A DNA stretch of 64,000 nucleotides from Streptomyces sindenensis. Its GTDB lineage: Bacteria; Actinomycetota; Actinomycetes; Streptomycetales; Streptomycetaceae. The position numbers and the translations under genes are program-made. How positions within the stretch are numbered: the first letter of the stretch is position 1; each line of letters starts with the position of its first letter. The stretch is from the NCBI RefSeq assembly GCF_014649035.1, contig NZ_BMSG01000001.1, positions 496,001 through 560,000 on the forward strand, written 5' to 3'. Shown piece after piece: positions 1-9,930 of the stretch. A model generated the notes under the pieces. It did not search any database, was not told the DNA's origin, and was given only the letters and a program-made list of their open reading frames with translations.

Positions 1-644
1 GCCCGGCGCACGCCGGGCGCACTCGGCTGGCGAAGCGCGCCGGAGGAGCGCCGGGGAAGCCCCTTCTCCCCGGTCTCCCGCCGCTGCCGGGCGGGCTGCT
101 CGGCCCGGCGGCCGCGGCGGCCGCCCTGTGCAACGAGGTCCGCTACCGCACCTCGCCCCATGCGCGGACCGGTGAGCTGCGCCCGGTCCCCGCCTTCTTC
201 CACGCGTCGGACGCCCTCCCCGACGTACGCCCGCTCTACGGCCGGGGCGGTCTGGTGCGCTACCGGTTCACCGTCGGGTACGGCCAGGAGGAGACCCTGC
301 ACCGGGTGGTGCGCCGGATCGCGGCGCGCCGCAGCCCGTCCGTGCGGGCCGTCCTCCAGCGGTTCGGGGCGGGGGCTCCCGGCCCGCTGTCGTTCGCCGC
401 GCCCGGCTGGTCCCTGGAGCTGGATCTGCCCGCTGCCCTGCCGGGTCTGGCCCGCTTCCTGGACGGCATCGACGAGGAGGTGGCCGCCGCCGGAGGCCGG
501 GTCTGCCTGGCGGAGGACTCCCGGATGCGACCGGAGACGGCAGCCGCGATGTACCCCCGGCTGGCGGAGTTCCGGGAGCTGCGGGCGCGTCTCGACCCGG
601 CGGGAGCGTTCCGCTCGGACCTGTCGCGCCGGCTCGGACTCTGA
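1..644 (+). CDS. DprE1-like FAD-linked oxidase, C-terminal part
   Basis: The window opens inside this gene; the frame is open from base 3 and gives about 213 C-terminal residues to the stop at 642-644. They resemble the C-terminal half of DprE1, the FAD enzyme that oxidises decaprenyl-phosphoryl-ribose at C2: a GRGGLVRYRFTVGY segment, a region with LPGLARFLDGIDEEV, and the end DPAGAFRSDLSRRLGL. The family is usually about 460 residues, so the FAD-binding half lies outside. An SDR gene follows 45 bases later, as in the DprE1-DprE2 pair, and this supports the call. The exact lipid-sugar substrate in a streptomycete is unknown. Confidence 0.72.
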   Translation, partial: PAHAGRTRLAKRAGGAPGKPLLPGLPPLPGGLLGPAAAAAALCNEVRYRTSPHARTGELRPVPAFFHASDALPDVRPLYGRGGLVRYRFTVGYGQEETLHRVVRRIAARRSPSVRAVLQRFGAGAPGPLSFAAPGWSLELDLPAALPGLARFLDGIDEEVAAAGGRVCLAEDSRMRPETAAAMYPRLAEFRELRARLDPAGAFRSDLSRRLGL

Positions 645-689
645 CCCGGCCCTTCCGCCCGTACTCCCCGAAAACCACAGGAGCTTTCC

Positions 690-1445
690 GTGAAGGATGC
701 CTTCGGCGCCCCGCAGTCCCTGCTCGTCCTCGGCGGCACATCGGAGATCGCCCTGGCCACCGCTCGCCGGCTGATCGCCCTGCGCACCCGCCGGGTCTGG
801 CTGGCCGGGCGCCCCTCCCCCGCCCTGGACGCGGCCGCCGCCGAGCTGCGCGGGCGCGGGGCCGACGTCCGTACCGTCGACTTCGACGCGCTGGACTCCG
901 CCTCCCACGAGGTCGCCCTCGGCAAGGTCTTCGCGGAGGGCGACATCGACGTGGTGCTGATGGCGTTCGGGGTCCTCGGCGATCAGGCGCGGGACGAGGA
1001 GGAGCCGATGGCCGCCGTCCGGGTCGCCCAGACCAACTACACGGGGGCGGTCTCCGCCGGGCTCGTGTGCGCCGGTGCACTCCAGGCGCAGGGGCACGGT
1101 TCGCTGGTGGTGCTGTCCTCGGTGGCCGGGGAGCGCGCCCGGCGCGCGGACTTCATCTACGGCTCCAGCAAGGCGGGGCTGGACGCGTTCGCCCAGGGGC
1201 TCGGCGACGCGCTCCAGGGGACCGGGGTGCAGGTGATGGTGGTCCGGCCGGGGTTCGTGCGGACCCGGGCCACGGCGGGGCTGCCGGAGCAGCCGCTCGC
1301 GACCGGACCCGAGGAGGTCGCGGAGGCGATCGTCACGGGGCTGCGGCGCCGCTCGGAGACCGTGTGGGTGCCCGGCTCGCTGCGGGTGGTGATGGCGGCG
1401 CTGCGGCATGTGCCGCGCCCGCTGTTCCGGCGGCTGCCGGTCTAG
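690..1445 (+). CDS. SDR-family reductase, DprE2-like
   Basis: A 251-residue short-chain dehydrogenase. The N-terminus has the nucleotide-binding turn LVLGGTSEIALATA, and the active-site signature appears as SSVAGERARRADFIYGSSK, with Tyr and Lys in the expected YxxxK spacing. In mycobacteria DprE2 reduces the 2-keto intermediate made by DprE1, completing epimerisation of polyprenyl-phosphoryl ribose to arabinose. The GTG start is preceded by a CAGGAG ribosome-binding site, and the gene sits directly behind the DprE1-like gene, so the two are probably co-transcribed. The family is confident; the substrate is inferred from the pairing. Confidence 0.8.
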   Translation: MKDAFGAPQSLLVLGGTSEIALATARRLIALRTRRVWLAGRPSPALDAAAAELRGRGADVRTVDFDALDSASHEVALGKVFAEGDIDVVLMAFGVLGDQARDEEEPMAAVRVAQTNYTGAVSAGLVCAGALQAQGHGSLVVLSSVAGERARRADFIYGSSKAGLDAFAQGLGDALQGTGVQVMVVRPGFVRTRATAGLPEQPLATGPEEVAEAIVTGLRRRSETVWVPGSLRVVMAALRHVPRPLFRRLPV

Positions 1446-1447
1446 GT

Positions 1448-1467
1448 CCTGTCGTCAAACTGCCGTC
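1448..1467 (+). repeat. Dispersed 20-base repeat, copy A
   Basis: CCTGTCGTCAAACTGCCGTC lies directly after the stop codon of the SDR gene. The same 20-mer, with at most one change, forms both arms of a palindrome at 9509-9575 and recurs at 37909-37928. No second arm is visible at this copy. Confidence 0.7.
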
Positions 1468-1566
1468 GTCGCCCGGAGGGCTGCCGTGCGACGCCCGGCA
1501 CCGGCACGCACGGCCGCTCCACGGGCGCGCCGCCGCCTCCGCCCGGGCGTACGGCCCCGGGGCCGC

Positions 1567-2169
1567 TCAGGGTCGCAGCGAAGGGGCCGAGGACGACGCC
1601 TCGATGGTGTAGCCGCCCTGGGCGGGGACGGCGGGCGCGCCGCCGCCTCCGCCGAACGGGAAGTCGCGCAGCTTGCGCCAGACGGCGTCCGGGCCCTGCT
1701 CGTACAGCGCGAAGGAACCGCAGGTCCAGGCGGCCTCGTAGTCGGCGAGCTCCTGGTAGGCCCGGTCCATGGCCTCCTCGGCAATGCCGTGGGCCACGGT
1801 GACGTGCGGGTGGTACGGGAACTGGAGCTCGCGGACCAGCGGCCCGGAGGCGTCCCGGACACGCTTCTGGAGCCAGGAGCAGGCCGAGGCGCCCGCGACG
1901 ACCTGGACGAAGACGACCGGCGACAGCGGGCGGAACGTGCCGGTGCCGGAGAGCCGCATCGGGAAGGGGCGGCCGGCCGTGGCGATCGTGTCGAGATGGG
2001 CCTCGATCGCGGGCAGGTCCGCCGCGTCCGCCTCCGTCGGCGGCAGCAGGGTGACGTGGGTGGGAATGCCGTAGGCGGCAGGGTCCCCGAAGCTCGCGCG
2101 GCGTTCCTGGAGCAGGCTGCCGTAGGGCTCCGGGACCGCGATCGAAACGCCGAGCGTTACGGTCCCCAC
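1567..2169 (-). CDS. 2'-5' RNA ligase family protein
   Basis: A 200-residue protein of the 2H phosphoesterase fold. The two catalytic motifs are visible: HVTLLPP with His38 and HVTVAHG with His122. Family members ligate RNA 2'-5' or hydrolyse cyclic phosphodiesters; the physiological substrate here is unknown. The frame is open further upstream and holds an in-frame ATG at 2208, but the GTG at 2169 is preceded by a strong GGAGGAGAA at good spacing and begins the conserved part. It lies downstream of trpS on the same strand, with a strong hairpin between them. The C-terminus is a short Gly/Pro-rich tail. Confidence 0.82.
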   Translation of the reverse strand: MGTVTLGVSIAVPEPYGSLLQERRASFGDPAAYGIPTHVTLLPPTEADAADLPAIEAHLDTIATAGRPFPMRLSGTGTFRPLSPVVFVQVVAGASACSWLQKRVRDASGPLVRELQFPYHPHVTVAHGIAEEAMDRAYQELADYEAAWTCGSFALYEQGPDAVWRKLRDFPFGGGGGAPAVPAQGGYTIEASSSAPSLRP

Positions 2170-2210
2170 GTCGTTCTCCTCCGTCGTCGATGGTCGGTTT
2201 TCGGTCATGC

Positions 2211-2238
2211 CGCGCGGGCCGGGTGTCCGGCCCGCGCG
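2211..2238 (-). terminator. Hairpin between trpS and the RNA ligase gene
   Basis: A perfect 12-base-pair GC stem (2211-2222 with 2227-2238) closes a GTGT loop. It lies after the trpS stop and before the next start, so it could terminate trpS transcripts or sit in the leader of the downstream gene. There is no clear T-run, as is common in this group. Confidence 0.55.
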
Positions 2239-2290
2239 TTCCGCCGCCAGTGTGACCCCTGCGGCCATGATCTCGCCAGGGTCCTTGGAC

Positions 2291-3370
<1,080 letters not shown>

Positions 3371-3595
3371 TCAGGTGCCCGGGGCGTCTCCGGCAGCCGG
3401 TGCGGGGCGGGAAGGGCGCGTCACCGCACGGTCCCGGAGCACGGGAGCGCACGGCTGAGACGAACCCCACATTCCGGTGCGCCCGGCGTACGACGGCGGG
3501 CGCGCCGCCGGATCAAGGTTTCCCGGCGCGAGGACCGGCCGACGATACAAAGTGGGCACCACCCGCCGCCCAGCCGCACGACGAACGGAGATCCC

Positions 3596-4804
3596 GTGTC
3601 GACCACGGAAACCGCCATCGCCTCCGCCGAGGCGCACAGCGCGCACAACTACCACCCGCTGCCGGTCGTCGTGGCCTCCGCCGAGGGCGCCTGGATGACC
3701 GATGTCGAGGGCCGCCGCTACCTCGACATGCTCGCCGGATACTCGGCGCTCAATTTCGGCCATGGCAACCGTCGCCTGATCGACGCGGCCAAGGCTCAGC
3801 TGGACCGCGTCACGCTGACGTCCCGGGCCTTCTACCACGACCGGTTCGCCGACTTCTGTACGGAGCTGGCGGCGCTGTGCGGCATGGAGTCGGTGCTGCC
3901 GATGAACACCGGGGCGGAGGCCGTGGAGACCGCGGTGAAGACCGCCCGCAAGTGGGGCTACCGGGTCAAGGGCGTACCGGACGGCATGGCCAAGATCATC
4001 GTGGCCTCGGACAACTTCCACGGCCGTACGACGACGATCGTCAGCTTCTCCACCGACCCGGAGGCGCGGGCCGACTTCGGCCCGTACACCCCCGGCTTCG
4101 AGATCGTGCCGTACGGGGATCTCACCGCGATGCGGGAGGCGATGACCGAGAACACCGTGGCGGTGCTGATCGAGCCGGTCCAGGGCGAGGCGGGGGTGCT
4201 GGTGCCGCCGGCCGGTTATCTCCCCGGCGTGCGGGAGCTGACCCGCGAGCGGAACGTGCTGTTCGTCGCGGACGAGATCCAGTCGGGCCTGGGCCGGACC
4301 GGGAAGACGTTCGCGCTGGACCACGAGGGTGTGGTGCCGGACATGTACGTGCTGGGAAAGGCTCTGGGCGGCGGGGTGGTGCCGGTCTCCGCGGTGGTCT
4401 CGTCGGCGGATGTGCTCGGGGTGTTCCGGCCCGGCGAGCACGGCTCCACGTTCGGCGGGAACCCGCTGGCGTGCGCGGTGGCGCTGGAGGTGGTCGCGAT
4501 GCTGCGGACCGGCGAGTACCAGCAGCGGGCGGCCGAGCTGGGCGAGCATCTGCACCGGGAGCTGGGCCTGTTGACGGGCGGCGGCGCGGTGGAGGCGGTG
4601 CGCGGCCGGGGGCTGTGGGCGGGCGTGGACATCGCTCCGGCGCTGGGCACCGGCCGGGAGATCTCCGAGAAGCTGATGGAGGAGGGGGTGCTGGTCAAGG
4701 ACACCCACGGCTCGACGATCCGGATCGCCCCGCCGCTGGTGATCTCCAAGGAGGACCTGGACTGGGGCCTGGACCGGCTGCGGGCGGTGCTGAGCGCCCG
4801 GTAG
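3596..4804 (+). CDS. rocD: Ornithine aminotransferase
   Basis: A fold-type I PLP aminotransferase of 402 residues. It transfers the delta-amino group of ornithine to 2-oxoglutarate, giving glutamate semialdehyde, in arginine/ornithine catabolism and proline synthesis. Visible landmarks: the GAEAVETAVKTARKWGY segment for cofactor phosphate contacts, FVADEIQSGLGRTGK with the PLP-ring Asp, and the Schiff-base Lys255 in VLGKALGGGVVP. The GTG at 3596 is chosen because ACGGAG lies just upstream and the product starts at the usual place. No arginine-catabolic partner is adjacent. Acetylornithine aminotransferase is a less likely alternative. Confidence 0.9.
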   Translation: MSTTETAIASAEAHSAHNYHPLPVVVASAEGAWMTDVEGRRYLDMLAGYSALNFGHGNRRLIDAAKAQLDRVTLTSRAFYHDRFADFCTELAALCGMESVLPMNTGAEAVETAVKTARKWGYRVKGVPDGMAKIIVASDNFHGRTTTIVSFSTDPEARADFGPYTPGFEIVPYGDLTAMREAMTENTVAVLIEPVQGEAGVLVPPAGYLPGVRELTRERNVLFVADEIQSGLGRTGKTFALDHEGVVPDMYVLGKALGGGVVPVSAVVSSADVLGVFRPGEHGSTFGGNPLACAVALEVVAMLRTGEYQQRAAELGEHLHRELGLLTGGGAVEAVRGRGLWAGVDIAPALGTGREISEKLMEEGVLVKDTHGSTIRIAPPLVISKEDLDWGLDRLRAVLSAR

Positions 4805-4826
4805 GACGCGGATTCCGCGGAAGGAC

Positions 4827-6014
4827 TCAGAGGATGACGTGGGGCAGGAAGCGGGCGTACTCGTCCGTGACCGGCCCCGCCGACTCCCGGATGCCGAGCC
4901 CCGCCGCCTCGTCCTCGACCGTCCACGCGCCGAGCACCACCCGGTTGCCGTCGATCTCGGGCAGCGGGGCCAGCTCCTGGTAGCAGCACGGCTCGTCGCG
5001 CGGGACGGACGGGGAGCCGGGGGCGTGCAGGTCGACCCCGGCGCCCTCGCGGCCGAGCAGCGGCTTGGACACATACCCCGCCCCGCCGGGTCCGGCCAGC
5101 TCGCGCGGACCGTCGAGATAGGCGGGCAGCAGGTTCGGGTGGCCGGGGTACAGCTCCCAGAGGACCGCCAGCAGCGCCTTGTTGGAGAGCAGCATCTTCC
5201 AGGCGGGCTCGATCCAGCAGGTGGTTCCGGAGCCGCCGCCGTTGTCGAGGGTGTCCAGGACCTGCGGGCCGAAGCGGTCCGTGGCCAGCCACTCCCAGGG
5301 ATAGAGCTTGAAGCAGCTGCGGATGAAGCGCAGCCGGTCGTCGACGAACCGGCCCGACAGCCGGTCCCAGCCGATCTCCTCGACGGAGAGCGCGTGCGTC
5401 TCCAGACCGGCCTGGTCGGCGGTCTCGCGCAGATACGCGACCGTCATCAGGTCCTCGCCCGCCTCGTCACCGTCGGAGTGGACGAAGTGCAGCGGGCCCG
5501 GCGGCAACAGGGGCGCCTGCCGCTTCCAGGCGTCGACGAGCCGCTCGTGCAGGGAGTTCCACTGGTCGGCACCGGGGAACCGGTCCTCCATCCAGAACCA
5601 CTGCGCGCTGGCCGCCTCCACCAGCGAGGTCGGGGTGTCGGCGTTGTACTCCAGCATCTTCGCCGGCCCGCTCCCGTCGTACCGCAGGTCGAACCGCCCG
5701 TACACGGAGGGCAGTTCGGCGCGGCGGTGCCAGGACTCGGCGACCAGTCCGGCCAGCCGGGGGTCGGTGATGCCGAGGTCGGCGAACCGGTTCTGCTCGA
5801 CGATGTGCGCGGCGGCGGCCAGGCTCATCCTGTGCAGTTCCTCGACGACCTCCTCCAGCGCCTCGACCTCTGGCAGCGAGAAGACGTAGTAGGCGCTCTC
5901 GTCCCAGTACGGGCGCAGCGAGTCGTCCGGGTAGCGGGTGAGCGGGTAGACGACGCCCTGCGACTCCACGGTCTCCTGCCAGCCGGGGCGCGGCTCGATC
6001 GTGCGGCGCTCCAT
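4827..6014 (-). CDS. Glutathionylspermidine synthase family protein (YgiC-like)
   Basis: A 395-residue ATP-grasp protein of the glutathionylspermidine synthase C-terminal family. Characteristic blocks are YWDESAYYVF near the N-terminus, MLEYNADTPTSLVEA with the substrate and ATP residues, and SKPLLGREGAGV towards the C-terminus. Family members form amide bonds with a carboxylate-phosphate intermediate. Actinomycetes lack glutathione, so the real substrates are unknown and the name describes the fold. It starts 6 bases after the stop of a small lipoprotein gene with a RGGFG motif, the same order as ygiB-ygiC in E. coli, implying one operon and a shared envelope role. Confidence 0.85.
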   Translation of the reverse strand: MERRTIEPRPGWQETVESQGVVYPLTRYPDDSLRPYWDESAYYVFSLPEVEALEEVVEELHRMSLAAAAHIVEQNRFADLGITDPRLAGLVAESWHRRAELPSVYGRFDLRYDGSGPAKMLEYNADTPTSLVEAASAQWFWMEDRFPGADQWNSLHERLVDAWKRQAPLLPPGPLHFVHSDGDEAGEDLMTVAYLRETADQAGLETHALSVEEIGWDRLSGRFVDDRLRFIRSCFKLYPWEWLATDRFGPQVLDTLDNGGGSGTTCWIEPAWKMLLSNKALLAVLWELYPGHPNLLPAYLDGPRELAGPGGAGYVSKPLLGREGAGVDLHAPGSPSVPRDEPCCYQELAPLPEIDGNRVVLGAWTVEDEAAGLGIRESAGPVTDEYARFLPHVIL

Positions 6015-6020
6015 CGCGGC

Positions 6021-6326
6021 TCAGCCCCCGCCGGACTTCGAGCAGCCGAAGCCGCCGCGGTCGACCGCGGACTTGTCGAAGCTGCCGCCCTGCACCTTGC
6101 CGTCGTAGCTGCTGGTGCTGCCGCCGTAGTAGTACGAACCCCGGCCGCCGCCGGAACCGCCCGAGCCGCCGCTGCCGCCCCGGCACTCGTAACTGGGCAG
6201 GGGCTCGCGGGTCGTGCGGTCGGCGCAGCGCTTGTCCGGCTCCGAGCCGCAGGACGTGATCGTCAGGGCGAGCAGCCCCATGCCGCCGAGCACGACCGTG
6301 CTCGACCTCAGCCTTCGTCCGGCCAT
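6021..6326 (-). CDS. Small YgiB-like lipoprotein
   Basis: A 101-residue predicted lipoprotein. The N-terminus MAGRRLRSSTVVLGGMGLLA leads to a lipobox LTITSC with the lipidated Cys near residue 26. After a short Cys-containing stretch comes a Gly/Ser-rich linker, then a Tyr/Gly segment and a conserved-looking end with DRGGFGCSKSGGG. The RGGFG element also occurs near the C-terminus of E. coli YgiB (recalled, not searched). The frame runs 17 codons further upstream, but the ATG at 6326 gives a proper signal peptide. Operon partner of the downstream YgiC-like gene. Confidence 0.75.
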   Translation of the reverse strand: MAGRRLRSSTVVLGGMGLLALTITSCGSEPDKRCADRTTREPLPSYECRGGSGGSGGSGGGRGSYYYGGSTSSYDGKVQGGSFDKSAVDRGGFGCSKSGGG

Positions 6327-6440
6327 GTTCGGTTCTCCCCCGTGATACGTGTTCCGGTCCCGGCCGCATCTTGGCAACCGGACCTCTTGTCAGACTAGTT
6401 CGACGGGTGGCCGATTCGAAACCCGCGTACGGGCGCGGCC

Positions 6441-7838
6441 CTACGGCAGCACCCGGCACAGGGCGTCCAGCGCGCCCGCCCAGGCGCTCTCGGAGGGCGA
6501 GCCGTAGCCGATCACCAGGGCGTCGCGGGTGGCCGGGGCGTCCGGGTGGCGGTAGCGGGACAGGCCCTCCAGCGCCAGGCCCTGGAAGGCCGCCGCCTGG
6601 ACCACGGAGCGCTCGGCGCCCGCGGGGAGTTCGAGGACCGCGTGCAGCCCGGCCGCGATCCCGCTGACCTCGATGCCGGGCGCACGGTCGGCGAGCGCGG
6701 CGACGAGCTGGTCGCGGCGGCGGCGGTAGCGCAGCCGCATGGAGCGCACATGCCGGTCGTACGCGCCCGAGGCGATGAACTCCGCGAGGGTCAGCTGGTC
6801 GGGCGAGCCGGAGACCCGGTCGGCCATGCCCTTCGCCGCCACCACCTCGCCGACCAGGTGCCGGGGCAGCACCATCCAGCCCAGCCGGAGCCCCGGGGCC
6901 AGCGACTTGCTGGCGGTGCCGAGATAGACCACCCGTTCCGGATCGAGGCCCTGGAGCGCCCCCACCGGCTGCCGGTCGTACCGGAACTCCCCGTCGTAGT
7001 CGTCCTCCAGGATCAGCCCGCCGGTGGAGCGGGCCCAGTCGACGGCGGCGGCCCGCCGGTCCGGGTGCAGCGGTACACCGGTGGGGAACTGGTGCGCCGG
7101 GGTCAGCAGGACCGCCCCCGCGCCGCGCAGCGCGGCCAGGTCGCCGGTCCGGGAACCGTGCTCGTCCAGCGGCAGGCACGGGATGCGCAGCCTGGCGTCG
7201 GTGAGGAGGTCGGTGTGGAGGTCGAGGCCGTACGACTCGACGGCGACCTCCCGGACCCGGCGGCGGTGCAGCACCCGGCCCAGCAGTGCGAGGCCGTGGG
7301 CGAAGCCGGCGCAGATCACGATGCGCTCCGGGTCGGCGTACACCCCCCGGGCCCGGGCGAGGTACTCGGCCAGCACGGTGCGCAGTTCGGCGCGGCCCTG
7401 GGGGTCGCCGTAGCCGAAGACCTCGTCGGGCGCGGCGGTGAGCGCCTTGCGGGCGGCCTTGAGCCAGGCCGTGCGCGGGAAGCCGGACAGGTCGGGTGTG
7501 CCGGGCTTGAGGTCGTACCCGGCACCGGACGGGGCCGGCCGGGCGGGGGCGGCCGCCGGGTCCGGGCGGCGCGGTGCGGACCGCTGGGCGACCCGGGTCC
7601 CCGAGCCCTGGCGGGCGGTGAGCCAGCCCTCGGCGACCAGTTCGGCGTAGGCGTCGGCGACCGTGTTGCGGGCGACGCCCAGGTCGGCGGCGAGCGCCCG
7701 GGAGGACGGCAGCCGGGTGCCGGGGGCGAGGCGGCCGGTGCGCACGGCCTCCCGCAGCGCCTCCATCAGACCGCTGCGCAGGCCCTGGCCGACCGGCTCC
7801 AGATGCAGGTCCGCGCCGAAAGTGGCCCAGGAATCCAT
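6441..7838 (-). CDS. MocR-family regulator with aminotransferase-like domain
   Basis: About 465 residues. An N-terminal GntR-type winged helix (residues 15-75, with GTRLPSSRALAADLGVARNT and the wing TARQGSGTRV) is joined by a Pro/Ala-rich linker to a fold-type I aminotransferase domain. The PLP lysine is Lys311 in TASKSLAPGLRLG, and LILEDDYDGEFRYD is the cofactor Asp region. MocR proteins use PLP as effector and usually control a divergent neighbour, here the AhpD-like gene starting 50 bases away. Start choice is ATG 7838; an ATG one codon earlier (7841) is equally possible, and neither has a good ribosome-binding site. Confidence 0.85.
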   Translation of the reverse strand: MDSWATFGADLHLEPVGQGLRSGLMEALREAVRTGRLAPGTRLPSSRALAADLGVARNTVADAYAELVAEGWLTARQGSGTRVAQRSAPRRPDPAAAPARPAPSGAGYDLKPGTPDLSGFPRTAWLKAARKALTAAPDEVFGYGDPQGRAELRTVLAEYLARARGVYADPERIVICAGFAHGLALLGRVLHRRRVREVAVESYGLDLHTDLLTDARLRIPCLPLDEHGSRTGDLAALRGAGAVLLTPAHQFPTGVPLHPDRRAAAVDWARSTGGLILEDDYDGEFRYDRQPVGALQGLDPERVVYLGTASKSLAPGLRLGWMVLPRHLVGEVVAAKGMADRVSGSPDQLTLAEFIASGAYDRHVRSMRLRYRRRRDQLVAALADRAPGIEVSGIAAGLHAVLELPAGAERSVVQAAAFQGLALEGLSRYRHPDAPATRDALVIGYGSPSESAWAGALDALCRVLP

Positions 7839-7847
7839 CATGCCAAT

Positions 7848-7867
7848 GGACCATACCGGCGGGCCAT
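7848..7867 (+). promoter_or_regulatory. Candidate MocR operator, direct repeat
   Basis: GGACCAT (7848-7854) and GGGCCAT (7861-7867) are near-identical heptamers 13 bases apart in the short gap between the MocR gene and the divergent AhpD-like gene. MocR regulators are known to bind direct repeats in such divergent gaps. This is inference from position and repetition only. Confidence 0.4.
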
Positions 7868-7888
7868 CCAGACCGTAACGTCGTCTCC

Positions 7889-8404
7889 ATGACCACCACG
7901 CACGCACACCACCACGCCCCCGCCGAGCTCGCCCCCGAGGAGCCGCGGCGGATCTCCGTCTCCGAGCTGCTCCCCGACGTCTACAAGGCGATGGTCCGGC
8001 TCGACATCGCCGCCCGCCAGGGGCTGGACCCCGTCCTGGTCGAGCTGGTGAAGATCCGCGCCTCGCAGCTCAACCAGTGCGCGTTCTGCCTGGACATGCA
8101 CAGCAAGGACGCGCTCGCGGCGGGCGAGTCCGCCGAGCGGATCGTCCAGCTCAGCGCCTGGCGGGAGTCGCGGCACTTCTACACGGAGAAGGAGCTGGCG
8201 GCGCTCGCGCTGACCGAGGCGGTCACCGTGCTCACCGACGGGTTCGTCCCGGACGAGGTGTACGCGGAGGCCTCCGCGCACTTCGAGGAGACCGAGCTGG
8301 CCCAGCTGATCGCGGCGATCACCGTGATCAACGCCTGGAACCGGTTCGGTGTCACCGGCCGACTGGCCCCGGGCCACTACACGCCGGGCGACTTCAAGAG
8401 CTGA
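7889..8404 (+). CDS. Carboxymuconolactone decarboxylase / AhpD-family protein
   Basis: A 171-residue helical protein with the AhpD-type redox motif CAFC at residues 68-71, within KIRASQLNQCAFCLDMHSKDA (split here as KIRASQLNQ / CAFCLDMH). The CxxC followed by His three residues later matches peroxidase-like members that reduce hydroperoxides or a partner peroxiredoxin. The N-terminus is His/Ala-rich (TTHAHHHAPAELAPEE). It is transcribed away from the MocR gene, which probably regulates it. A strong terminator follows. The physiological electron donor is not evident. Confidence 0.85.
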   Translation: MTTTHAHHHAPAELAPEEPRRISVSELLPDVYKAMVRLDIAARQGLDPVLVELVKIRASQLNQCAFCLDMHSKDALAAGESAERIVQLSAWRESRHFYTEKELAALALTEAVTVLTDGFVPDEVYAEASAHFEETELAQLIAAITVINAWNRFGVTGRLAPGHYTPGDFKS

Positions 8405-8415
8405 CGACGCGCGAG

Positions 8416-8445
8416 CGCCCCCGGCAGCGGCTGCTGCCGGGGGCG
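8416..8445. terminator. Bidirectional terminator hairpin
   Basis: A perfect 13-base-pair stem (8416-8428 with 8433-8445) around a GGCT loop lies between the convergent AhpD-like gene and mdh. Confidence 0.8.
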
Positions 8446-8479
8446 TTCGACGTGCTGCGGGTGCGGGTGGTGCCGGGGC

Positions 8480-9652
<1,173 letters not shown>

Positions 9653-9762
9653 TCAGGCTATCGGACCCGGCCGGGCCGGACCGCCCGCCCCCCTGTGGTA
9701 CCGCACACAACCGGTCACGGACCGCACGCACGGGCGACGGCGACCCGGGCCGTGTCGCTCGC

Positions 9763-9930
9763 CGGGGCCGGTGCCGGTGTCCCTCCGGACCCGAGTCACC
9801 CGCCGGAGCCGGGGTCGGTGCCCCTCCGGACCCGTGTCACTCGCCGGAGCTGGTGCCGCTCACCCGGAACCCGGGTCGCCCGCCGGGGCCTGGGACCGTG
9901 CCCCTCCGTGCCCGTGTCACTCGCCCGGGC
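9763..9930 (-). repeat. About four tandem copies of a ~41-base unit spanning a stop codon
   Basis: Read on the minus strand, units begin CCGGGCGAGTGACACGG, CCGGCGGGCGACCCGGG, CCGGCGAGTGACACGGG and CCGGCGGGTGACTCGGG. The first contains the last codons and the TGA of the HTH-DUF2690 gene; the others lie in its 3' untranslated region. The gap 9470-9916 otherwise holds the 67-base palindrome and no gene. Confidence 0.75.

Noticed and set aside
1..1445. Edge of a natural-product gene cluster
   Set aside because: An FAD oxidase beside an SDR could suggest one, but both match the DprE pair and no biosynthetic core gene follows.
2170..2268. Longer form of the 2'-5' RNA ligase protein
   Set aside because: In-frame starts at 2268 and 2208 exist, but a strong terminator-like hairpin overlaps this stretch and the best ribosome-binding site serves GTG 2169.
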